DNA of 7,791 nt. Source: Thermoflexales bacterium (GTDB taxonomy: Bacteria; Chloroflexota; Anaerolineae; Fen-1058). Within the stretch, counting starts at the first letter, position 1, and each line of letters starts with the position of its first letter. The translations under genes and the position numbers were made by a program. The notes beneath the pieces are model-generated. The model searched no databases. It saw only the letters and a list, made by a program, of their open reading frames with translations, and was not told the origin of the DNA. The stretch lies in NCBI GenBank assembly GCA_030834835.1, contig JAUQXD010000306.1:1-7791 (forward strand). Direction: 5' to 3'. Below are positions 1-5,102 of the stretch, in pieces.

Positions 1-1
1 C

Positions 2-505
2 ATGACGCGGCTCGAAGCGGGCGCGCTGCGCATCAAGCAAGAGTTGTGTGACATCCAGGACGTGATCGGTTCCGCCCTGGAGCGGCTGAGCGATCGAGTG
101 GACGATCGCCCCGTGACCTTCACCAGTGTGCCCGATCTACCCCTGATTCCGATGGATTTCGTGCTGATCGTGCAAGTCCTGACGAACTTGCTGGATAACG
201 CGATCAAATATTCAGCACAGGACGCGCCGATTGAGATCAATGCCGCGTATGCGGGCGCCTTCGCGGAAATCTCGGTGGCCGATCGGGGTGTGGGCATCCC
301 GCACGATGATCTGGCGCGGGTGTTCGATAAATTCTATCGTGTTCAGAATCCCAACAACGCCGGGGGCACAGGTCTGGGATTATCGATCTGTAAAGGGATC
401 GTCGAAGCGCATGGCGGCTTTATCGTCGCCGAGAATCGCACCGGCGGGGGCACAATCGTCACGATCGGATTGCCGTTGGCCGCGCACAGCGAGGCGACCC
501 GATGA
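2..505 (+). CDS. kdpD: KdpD-like sensor histidine kinase, C-terminal part (5' end outside window)
   Basis: This is the catalytic end of a membrane sensor kinase that phosphorylates, and probably dephosphorylates, the response regulator encoded next. The visible 167 residues start at the end of the dimerisation helix (MTRLEAGAL, the segment that follows the phospho-accepting His region in KdpD). They continue through a complete HATPase_c domain: N box NLLDNAIKYS (residues 62-71), G1 box DRGVGIP (94-100), F box FDKFYR (108-113) and G2 box GTGLGLSI (122-129). The ATG at position 2 is internal. The frame is open at the window edge, so the sensory domains, transmembrane helices and active His lie upstream. 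The stop overlaps the next start (ATGA), indicating translational coupling. Family knowledge: KdpD responds to potassium limitation or turgor. The KdpD assignment rests on the C-terminal sequence style and on the KdpE-like partner; another sensor of the same class cannot be excluded. Confidence 0.82.
   Translation: MTRLEAGALRIKQELCDIQDVIGSALERLSDRVDDRPVTFTSVPDLPLIPMDFVLIVQVLTNLLDNAIKYSAQDAPIEINAAYAGAFAEISVADRGVGIPHDDLARVFDKFYRVQNPNNAGGTGLGLSICKGIVEAHGGFIVAENRTGGGTIVTIGLPLAAHSEATR
491..494 (+). promoter_or_regulatory. Ribosome binding site of kdpE inside the kdpD end
   Basis: GAGG lies seven bases before the ATG at 502, within the last codons of the kinase gene. It supports that start and coupled translation of kinase and regulator. 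Confidence 0.6.
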
Positions 506-1194
506 GTGACGCCGAACTGCGAATCCTGGTGGTGGACGACGAACCGCCCATCCGGCGTTTCTTGCGCGCTGCCCTGTCCGCGCACGGCTATCTGATTTTC
601 GAGGCCGTCAACGGCCAGGCTGCCATCGATGCGATGATTTCAAATCGGCCCGATCTGATCATCCTCGATCTGGGCCTACCGGACATGGACGGCATTGAGA
701 TCACGCGCCAGCTGCGGGAATGGACGGCCGTGCCCATCATTGTGTTGTCCGTGCGTGAACACGAGACCGACAAAATCGCCGCGCTCGACGCCGGGGCCGA
801 CGATTATTTGACCAAGCCGTTTGGCGTGGGTGAACTCTTAGCCCGCATTCGCACCGCGGTACGCCACGCGGCTCGATCGACGACCGAACCCGTTTTCACG
901 CTGGGCGATCTAAGCGTCGATCTGGCGCGGCGGATAGTGACCGTCGCCGGCCAGGAAGTGCAGCTCACACCCACCGAGTATGATCTCTTGCGGTTGCTGG
1001 TGACGGATGCAGGCAAAGTGTTGACCCATCATCAGTTATTGAGACGGGTGTGGGGGCCGGGCTACGAAGACGAACTGCACATGCTGCGCGTCAACATCAG
1101 CAATTTGCGCCGCAAAATCGAGAGTGATCCGGCGCGGCCGCGGTACATCGTCACCGAACCTGGTGTCGGCTATCGCTTGCGATCCGATCGATGA
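502..1194 (+). CDS. kdpE: KdpE-like OmpR-family response regulator
   Basis: This is a cytoplasmic two-domain transcription factor of 230 residues, the normal length for the OmpR/PhoB class. The receiver domain (about 7-120) has the acidic pair D12/D13, phospho-acceptor D56 in LDLGLPDMDG, the switch residue S83 and K105 in the TKPF motif. The stretch KIAALDAGADDYLTKPFG followed by GELLARIR is typical of KdpE. The winged-helix DNA-binding domain (about 131-228) contains LTPTEYDLLRLL, the recognition-helix region LHMLRVNISNLRRKIE, and the wing ending EPGVGYRLR. It overlaps the kinase gene by four bases and is surely its partner. In known systems KdpE-P activates the kdpFABC potassium ATPase operon. 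No kdp ATPase gene follows here, because tRNA genes come next, so any target operon is upstream or elsewhere. The KdpE subtype is likely but based on motif likeness only. Confidence 0.88.
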   Translation: MSDAELRILVVDDEPPIRRFLRAALSAHGYLIFEAVNGQAAIDAMISNRPDLIILDLGLPDMDGIEITRQLREWTAVPIIVLSVREHETDKIAALDAGADDYLTKPFGVGELLARIRTAVRHAARSTTEPVFTLGDLSVDLARRIVTVAGQEVQLTPTEYDLLRLLVTDAGKVLTHHQLLRRVWGPGYEDELHMLRVNISNLRRKIESDPARPRYIVTEPGVGYRLRSDR

Positions 1195-1257
1195 TGGTGG
1201 TGGACGCGAAGCGGCGCGCCCACGTGCGGATCGACGGCGATCAACTGGCGTAAACAC

Positions 1258-1284
1258 AACCACCGACCTTTATGGTCGGTGGTT
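1258..1284 (-). terminator. Hairpin after tRNA-Gly(UCC), between convergent kdpE and tRNA
   Basis: A perfect 11-bp stem (AACCACCGACC with its complement) encloses a 5-base loop. It begins four bases beyond the tRNA 3' end on the minus strand and is followed there by GTGTTTA, a poor U-tract. On the plus strand it lies 63 bases after the kdpE stop but is followed by GAAGAG, so it is more convincing as the tRNA terminator. It could also stop or stabilise the kdp transcript. Confidence 0.6.
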
Positions 1285-1288
1285 GAAG

Positions 1289-1361
1289 AGCGGGAGACGA
1301 GTCTCGAACTCGCGACATCCAACTTGGAAGGCTGGCGCTCTACCAACTGAGCTACTCCCGC
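1289..1361 (-). tRNA. tRNA-Gly, anticodon TCC
   Basis: This is a 73-base cloverleaf read on the minus strand. The 7-bp acceptor stem is GCGGGAG/CTCCCGC with discriminator U, as expected for bacterial tRNA-Gly. The D-arm is AGCTCAGTTGGTAGAGC. The anticodon loop CTTCCAA gives anticodon UCC, which reads GGA and GGG. The T-arm is GCGAG-TTCGAGA-CTCGT. The 3' CCA is not encoded, since the next bases are CTT, so it must be added by tRNA nucleotidyltransferase. Together with the GCC isoacceptor at 1580-1651 it covers all four glycine codons. Confidence 0.97.
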
Positions 1362-1372
1362 GAGACACTGCG

Positions 1373-1401
1373 ATTCTAGCACGGCCAGTGCTGTGCGTCA
1401 A
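1373..1401 (-). promoter_or_regulatory. Sigma-70 type promoter of tRNA-Gly(UCC)
   Basis: On the minus strand the -35 box TTGACG (1396-1401) is separated by exactly 17 bases from the -10 box TAGAAT (1373-1378). The predicted start is near 1366, giving a 5' leader of only about five bases before the tRNA. It is divergent from the tRNA-Phe promoter and shares its -10 hexamer. Confidence 0.82.
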
Positions 1402-1433
1402 CAGCCCGGCTTGCTGCAACTATCACAACTTGC

Positions 1434-1462
1434 TTGACAAGTCATGCTGATTTTGGTAGAAT
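1434..1462 (+). promoter_or_regulatory. Sigma-70 type promoter of the tRNA-Phe/tRNA-Gly(GCC) unit
   Basis: A perfect -35 box TTGACA (1434-1439), a 17-base spacer and the -10 box TAGAAT (1457-1462) preceded by GG. The predicted start is near 1469, about eight bases before tRNA-Phe. This is the strongest promoter by consensus in the window, as expected for stable RNA. Confidence 0.88.
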
Positions 1463-1476
1463 CCCGGTCGCCTACC

Positions 1477-1549
1477 GCCGAGGTAGCTCAGTTGGTAGAG
1501 CACGCGACTGAAAATCGCGGTGTCCGCAGTTCAATCCTGCGCCTCGGCA
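1477..1549 (+). tRNA. tRNA-Phe, anticodon GAA
   Basis: This is a 73-base cloverleaf with acceptor stem GCCGAGG/CCTCGGC and discriminator A. The anticodon stem CGCGA/TCGCG encloses the loop CTGAAAA, giving anticodon GAA at 1510-1512. The T-arm is CGCAG-TTCAATC-CTGCG. No CCA is encoded (the next bases are CTG). It is the first gene of a two-tRNA transcript; a 30-base spacer separates it from tRNA-Gly(GCC). Confidence 0.97.
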
Positions 1550-1579
1550 CTGCGGTGCCAGACAGGACGGGCACCAGAC

Positions 1580-1651
1580 GCGGGAGTAGCTGAGTGGTAC
1601 AGCGTCTCCTTGCCAAGGAGAAGACCGCGGGTTCGAATCCCGTCTCCCGCT
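1580..1651 (+). tRNA. tRNA-Gly, anticodon GCC
   Basis: This is a 72-base cloverleaf with the same acceptor stem as the divergent Gly tRNA (GCGGGAG/CTCCCGC, discriminator U). The anticodon stem TCTCC/GGAGA encloses the loop TTGCCAA, giving GCC at 1612-1614, which reads GGU and GGC. The T-arm is centred on TTCGAAT. CCA is not encoded. It is co-transcribed with tRNA-Phe from the promoter at 1434-1462 and followed directly by a strong terminator. Confidence 0.97.
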
Positions 1652-1652
1652 C

Positions 1653-1689
1653 AAGTGGCTGATGTCTTTCACGGACATCAGCCACTTTT
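1653..1689 (+). terminator. Rho-independent terminator of the tRNA-Phe/Gly transcript
   Basis: A 14-bp perfect stem (1653-1666 with 1674-1687) encloses a 7-base loop and ends in a run of four T. It begins two bases after the tRNA-Gly discriminator. Confidence 0.88.
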
Positions 1690-1746
1690 GCTGTCTAATC
1701 GAATGGAAGTATCCGCACCCTGACAATGGTACATTCGGTTATGCTT

Positions 1747-1830
1747 CGTCATTGCGAGCGCTTTTTGCGAAGCAATCTCAGGTTCAGCCAACACGAGATT
1801 GCTTCGCTAATGGCGCTCCTCGCAATGACG
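1747..1830. repeat. Palindromic MITE/REP-like element (CGTCATTGCGAG termini)
   Basis: The outer 12-base arms CGTCATTGCGAG (1747-1758) and CTCGCAATGACG (1819-1830) are exact inverted copies. The inner 13-base arms GCGAAGCAATCTC (1767-1779) and GAGATTGCTTCGC (1795-1807) are also exact inverted copies around a 15-base centre. The pieces between them pair only partly (an AGCGC/GCGCT match with a bulge). It has no coding capacity. Sequences starting with this motif recur as dispersed palindromes in many bacterial genomes; that this one is repeated in its own genome is inferred. I see no clear target-site duplication. It ends just before the holB promoter. Confidence 0.72.
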
Positions 1831-1832
1831 GT

Positions 1833-1862
1833 CTGATCTAGACTCAAGCCCTTTGGTATAAT
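1833..1862 (+). promoter_or_regulatory. holB promoter with start at the initiation codon (leaderless)
   Basis: A perfect -10 box TATAAT (1857-1862), preceded by GG, ends six bases before the holB ATG. A start seven bases downstream falls on the A of ATG at 1869, predicting a leaderless mRNA. No Shine-Dalgarno sequence exists before the ATG, in agreement. The -35 is weak: CTGATC at 1833-1838 with an 18-base spacer is the best fit. Confidence 0.68.
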
Positions 1863-1868
1863 GACGCC

Positions 1869-2858
1869 ATGATTCCATCCAGTTGGCCCGTGATCGGACA
1901 CGATTGGGCGGTTGCCAATCTCGAGCGCGCCGTGCACGAACAGCGGCCCGCGCATGCCTATCTCATCAGCGGGCCGGCGCACGTCGGCAAGACCACGCTG
2001 GCGCGCGCATTGGCGCTGGCGCTTAATTGCACATCAGCCAACGATCGACCGTGTGGCGTTTGTCGCGCCTGCCGCCTGATGACCGCCGATAAGCACCCTG
2101 ATGTGCAGATCATCGCGCCGGATGGCCGCAGCCTCAAGATCGATCAGGTCCGCGCGCTGCAACACGATCTGGCACTCTCGCCGTTTGAAGGCCGCTATCG
2201 CGTGGCGATCTTTGATCAATTTGAAACGGCCACCGTAGAAGCGCAAAACGCGCTGTTGAAGACACTGGAAGAACCGCCCGCCTATGCCGTGCTGATCGTG
2301 CTGGCCGCCGATCCCGAATTGCTGCTGCCCACCATCGTGTCGCGGTGTCAGCAGATCGCGCTGCGGCCGTTGACGCTGGCGCAGGTGCGCGAAGCGTTGA
2401 TGTCGCGCTGGCGTGTGGCCCTCGATCGGGCCGACTTGCTGGCGCATTTGTCGGGCGGGCGATTGGGCTGGGCGGTCACGGCTTCACAAGATCAGTCAAT
2501 CCTGGAAGCGCGAGCCACTGCGCTCGATAATCTGGCGGAACTGTTGAAAGCCGATCGGGTAGCGCGCTTTGCTTATGCAGAGACGCTCACGAAGAAGGAC
2601 GATCGAACCCGCGCCACGCTCGATCTGTGGCGCACGTGGTGGCGCGATGTGCTGTTAGCCGTCAGTGGAAGCGCGGCGGAATTAGTCAACCTCGATCGGA
2701 TCGATCACATCCGCGCACTGGCGCAGCAGGTTACGGTGGAGCAGGCCACCGCCGCCGCGGAAGCGTGCGGCCGAGCGCTCTGGCAACTCGATCGCAACGC
2801 GACGGCGCGGCTGGTAGTGGAAGTGTTGTTGTTGGATTTGCCGGTGACTAAAGCGTGA
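1869..2858 (+). CDS. holB: DNA polymerase III subunit delta' (clamp loader)
   Basis: This is a 329-residue AAA+ subunit that, with DnaX and delta, loads the beta sliding clamp in the replisome. It begins with SSWPVIGHDWAVANLERAV, the usual N-terminal clamp-loader motif. A P-loop-like GPAHVGKTT (35-43) follows, then a four-cysteine zinc module (C54, C62, C65, C68), as is standard for delta' and DnaX. VAIFDQFE (112-119) occupies the Walker B position, QNALLKTLEEPP (126-137) is a diagnostic clamp-loader motif, and SRC (158-160) is the sensor-1/arginine-finger motif that delta' donates to its neighbour. The C-terminal helical region is complete. No other replication gene is next to it here. The P-loop retains GKT, unlike many delta' proteins with a degraded one, but nucleotide binding cannot be judged from this alone. 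DnaX is unlikely because the protein is short and the Walker B acidic residues are weak. Confidence 0.92.
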   Translation: MIPSSWPVIGHDWAVANLERAVHEQRPAHAYLISGPAHVGKTTLARALALALNCTSANDRPCGVCRACRLMTADKHPDVQIIAPDGRSLKIDQVRALQHDLALSPFEGRYRVAIFDQFETATVEAQNALLKTLEEPPAYAVLIVLAADPELLLPTIVSRCQQIALRPLTLAQVREALMSRWRVALDRADLLAHLSGGRLGWAVTASQDQSILEARATALDNLAELLKADRVARFAYAETLTKKDDRTRATLDLWRTWWRDVLLAVSGSAAELVNLDRIDHIRALAQQVTVEQATAAAEACGRALWQLDRNATARLVVEVLLLDLPVTKA

Positions 2859-2865
2859 TGCAGGA

Positions 2866-2890
2866 TGCGTGACAGATTGTTTGTCACGCA
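2866..2890. terminator. Hairpin between convergent holB and PHP gene
   Basis: A 9-bp perfect stem TGCGTGACA/TGTCACGCA encloses a 7-base loop eight bases after the holB stop. It has no U-tract on either strand, so a role as a two-way transcription stop or 3' stabiliser is inferred from position only. Confidence 0.45.
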
Positions 2891-2912
2891 GCACGCACCA
2901 CGCACCACGTTG
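2885..2912. repeat. Four degenerate CACGCAC heptamers
   Basis: CACGCAG, CACGCAC, CACGCAC and CACGTTG follow one another without gaps, the first overlapping the right arm of the hairpin. The array fills most of the gap between the two convergent stop codons. A separate 10-base direct repeat, GCAGGATGCG, brackets it at 2860-2869 and 2921-2930. Confidence 0.55.
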
Positions 2913-2916
2913 TGAT

Positions 2917-3753
2917 TTACGCAGGATGCGCCTGTCGATACGCAAGACGCTCTTTCAGCCGCCCCACCACTTCATCGGGCACCGGCACCGACCCCAATTC
3001 CGCGTGCGTGGCATCCCCATGAAAGTCGCTGCCACCCGTGACGATCAAGCCATGTTGATCGGCTAACGCCAACAGTTCGGCCTTTTGGTCGTCGCTGTGA
3101 TCGAAGTAGTACACCTCGACGCCGTCTAAGCCTAAGCCAGCCAACAACGGCACAAGATGTGTGGTGTGCGCGTGGCCGGGATGTGCCAACACGATGACGC
3201 CGCCCGCCTGATGGATCACGTCGATCACTTCCCGGGGCTTCAATTCAAGGCGATGGACGTAAGCCGGACCACCGTCTTCGAGATACTTATCAAACGCCTC
3301 TTTCGTCGAAGCGACGTGACCCGCTTCGACCAGCGCCCGCGCCACGTGCGGCCGCGCAATCGACTGTGCATCGCCCGCGAAAAAGAGCACGCGCTCCCAC
3401 TGCACGGGCACGCCCAACTCGGCTAACTTCTTCACCATGCCTTTGGCGCGGCCCACGCGCGCATCGCGAATCTCCAGCAGCTGCTCTTGAAACGCGGCGC
3501 TCTCAACATCGCAGCCATAGGCCAGAAAATCCATGTGGCCGATGTCGGTCTCGCTGTTGATTTCCAGGCCGCCGATCACTTCGATCCCCACGGCCGGCCC
3601 GGCCTCGATCGCTTCGCGCAGCCCATCGGTGGTGTCGTGATCCGTCAGGGCGATCGTCTTCAAACCGCGCGCGTGCGCCAATCGCACGACCTCGGCAGGC
3701 CGCAGCACGCCATCGGACGCGGTACTGTGCATGTGTAAATCAACCTGATTCAT
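2917..3753 (-). CDS. PHP-domain phosphoesterase, RNase AM / 3',5'-nucleoside bisphosphate phosphatase type
   Basis: This is a 278-residue cytoplasmic metal-dependent hydrolase of the TrpH/YciV (Rnm) group. PHP metal ligands are visible in order: DLHMHS (H7, H9), D14, LTDHDT (D38, H39), GLEINS (E64), H73, ARPHVARAL (H136), LAHPG (H191) and GSDFHG (D243, H245). The insert between about residues 85 and 130 and the RPH motif are typical of this group rather than of PolX or histidinol phosphatase. Characterised members remove the 3' phosphate from nucleoside 3',5'-bisphosphates and trim short RNAs from the 5' end; the exact substrate here is inferred. The ATG at 3753 has GAGG seven bases upstream (3761-3764). 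The gene starts 31 bases after the MFS stop, so both are probably one transcript. Confidence 0.85.
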   Translation of the reverse strand: MNQVDLHMHSTASDGVLRPAEVVRLAHARGLKTIALTDHDTTDGLREAIEAGPAVGIEVIGGLEINSETDIGHMDFLAYGCDVESAAFQEQLLEIRDARVGRAKGMVKKLAELGVPVQWERVLFFAGDAQSIARPHVARALVEAGHVASTKEAFDKYLEDGGPAYVHRLELKPREVIDVIHQAGGVIVLAHPGHAHTTHLVPLLAGLGLDGVEVYYFDHSDDQKAELLALADQHGLIVTGGSDFHGDATHAELGSVPVPDEVVGRLKERLAYRQAHPA

Positions 3754-3760
3754 GGAACAT

Positions 3761-3787
3761 CCTCATCGAACAAGATGCCGCATTTTA
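3761..3787 (-). promoter_or_regulatory. RBS and possible internal -10 box of the PHP gene
   Basis: On the minus strand GAGG (3761-3764) sits seven bases before the ATG and supports that start. TAAAAT preceded by GG (3782-3787) overlaps the MFS stop codon and resembles the -10 boxes elsewhere in the window, but no good -35 is present, so an internal promoter is only possible. Confidence 0.4.
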
Positions 3788-4948
3788 CCTTAGCCCGATA
3801 ATCAGCGCCACCGGCCCGATCGCCAGCAGCCACATCGCCGATTGCAGGCCCACCGCATCGGCGACGCCGCCCAGCAGTACCGGCACGAACAAACTGGAGA
3901 TGTTTGCCAGCGAGGTGACGGCCACCACCAACCCCGATTGGCCCGGCAGCATCTCAAAGGTCCTGGCGCGCAGAATGGCGTACCAGCCGGCGGTGGCAAA
4001 ACTGATCACGCCGATCAACACGTATTTGAGCCAGATCACGGGCACGATCAAAAACGCAACATAGGCTATCAACACGGCGACCGCGCTCACGCGCAGCACC
4101 CGCACACCCGTCAACCGTTCCAGCACCGGCACCAGCAGTGCGCTGCCGATCAGCCCGGCGATCGTGGACACCGCCACCGCCGCACTCGCTCCGGCCAGGC
4201 TTACACCAGCCACATCGTGAAAGTACAGGCCGGTCACCTCAAGCAGTTTATCCAGCATGAAGTCGGCCAGCTCCGTCAAGATCACCCACTTGAGCAGCGA
4301 CCGCTGCCGCAGCGCGGCCAGCAGATTGCGCGCCAACACGCGAACCGACTGCGGCTCAGCGTGTGCGCCGTCGTGCGAGTCAAACCGCTGTTGAAAGAGC
4401 GCGATGGCGAATAGCGCCGCGATCACCGCCAGAGCCACATACGCGCCGCGCCACGCGATGCCGAAAGAAAACAGCACCGTCATCAGCAGCGGTCCGGCCG
4501 TTACCCCGATGGAGCCGAGCAGCGTCCAACGCGCCATCGTCTGCTCGGCGCGCGCCGGATCGCGATCGATCAGGGTCGCCTGCGACAGATTAACGTAAGC
4601 GCCGCTGGCGATGTATAACGTGCCAAACGCCAGCAACAGCACATCGTAAGTTTGCGCGGCAGCGATGAGCCCCAGGCCGATCGAGGTGGACACAAGCCCG
4701 ATGAGCACCAACGTCCGGCGATGGCGCGTATCACCCAGCAGGCCCAGCGCGGGTTCGATCAACACGCTGATCAGGCTAGGCAACGTGAATAGCAAACCGA
4801 TCTGGGTGTACGTCAGCGCAAAGTCATCGCGCAGTTGGGGCAGCGTCGCCCCGTACAGGCCATAGTTCAATTCATCCAACAATTCAACGCCGTACAGCAC
4901 CATCACCAACAGCGCCGAACCGCGGAGAAGTTTGATTTTAGACAGCAT
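3785..4948 (-). CDS. Major facilitator superfamily transporter
   Basis: This is an inner-membrane transporter, 387 residues from the chosen start, with about twelve hydrophobic helices. The first helix carries acidic residues (VELLDELNYGLYG, E22/D25/E26), followed by LTYTQIGLLFTLPSLI and the loop 2-3 motif A GLLGDTRHRR (69-78), which identifies MFS. The second half begins with a similar acidic helix (LTELADFMLDKLLEVTG), reflecting the two-fold MFS fold. Acidic residues in helices 1 and 7 suggest proton coupling. The substrate is unknown; the N-terminal part resembles drug or fosmidomycin-resistance type exporters only in general style. The frame is open to an ATG at 5005, but I choose 4948 because AGGGAG lies seven bases before it and the protein then starts right before the first helix. 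The PHP gene follows after 31 bases. Confidence 0.82.
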   Translation of the reverse strand: MLSKIKLLRGSALLVMVLYGVELLDELNYGLYGATLPQLRDDFALTYTQIGLLFTLPSLISVLIEPALGLLGDTRHRRTLVLIGLVSTSIGLGLIAAAQTYDVLLLAFGTLYIASGAYVNLSQATLIDRDPARAEQTMARWTLLGSIGVTAGPLLMTVLFSFGIAWRGAYVALAVIAALFAIALFQQRFDSHDGAHAEPQSVRVLARNLLAALRQRSLLKWVILTELADFMLDKLLEVTGLYFHDVAGVSLAGASAAVAVSTIAGLIGSALLVPVLERLTGVRVLRVSAVAVLIAYVAFLIVPVIWLKYVLIGVISFATAGWYAILRARTFEMLPGQSGLVVAVTSLANISSLFVPVLLGGVADAVGLQSAMWLLAIGPVALIIGLR

Positions 4949-4955
4949 GGCAAAA

Positions 4956-4961
4956 CTCCCT
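4956..4961 (-). promoter_or_regulatory. Strong Shine-Dalgarno that fixes the MFS start
   Basis: AGGGAG on the minus strand with a 7-base spacer to the ATG at 4946-4948. The alternative in-frame ATG at 5003-5005 has no comparable signal. Confidence 0.7.
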
Positions 4962-5020
4962 GTTCTGATTAGAGGTCTGGTCGATGTAGCAAAACAACGC
5001 GACATCCCAGAAACAGGGAG
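4956..5020 (-). repeat. Inverted repeat covering the MFS ribosome binding site
   Basis: CTCCCTGTT (4956-4964) and AACAGGGAG (5012-5020) on the plus strand are exact 9-base inverted copies with 47 bases between. In a minus-strand transcript starting upstream, the distal arm would pair with the Shine-Dalgarno sequence. The distal arm can also form a small local hairpin with UCCC and GGGA around UGUUUCU. Regulation is inferred. Confidence 0.45.
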
Positions 5021-5102
5021 GAGCGCGAGCGAACGGCTCGTGTTGAGGTGTGAAACAGGTTAAGAGTTAGCGGGGAGGATGGAAGATCATTGTTGCGTCT
5101 CG

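Noticed and set aside
1124..1450. Open frame across the kdpE end, hairpin and tRNA-Gly
   Set aside because: It runs through a well-formed tRNA and a promoter, so it is a chance frame. The same holds for the minus-strand frames across 1472-1726.
1720..1745. CTGACA and TATGCT as a promoter upstream of the palindrome
   Set aside because: The spacer is only 14 bases and the -10 is poor. The TATAAT next to holB is far better.
1747..1830. Insertion sequence remnant with transposase
   Set aside because: The element has no coding content and no visible target duplication, so it is only called a MITE/REP-like palindrome.
2885..2912. CRISPR array
   Set aside because: The units are seven bases long and adjacent, with no spacers, and there are no cas genes.
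3842..4414. Plus-strand open frame opposite the MFS gene, rich in His and Gln
   Set aside because: It is the antisense shadow of hydrophobic codons; the minus-strand frame carries twelve helices and MFS motif A.
4949..5005. Longer MFS start at 5005 (19 extra residues)
   Set aside because: It has no Shine-Dalgarno, while the ATG at 4948 has AGGGAG at ideal spacing and the extra residues are not hydrophobic or family-like.
4956..5060. T-box or other known riboswitch upstream of the MFS gene
   Set aside because: There is no recognisable conserved box or specifier loop; only a simple inverted repeat and a 5-bp stem (CGAGC/GCTCG) are visible.
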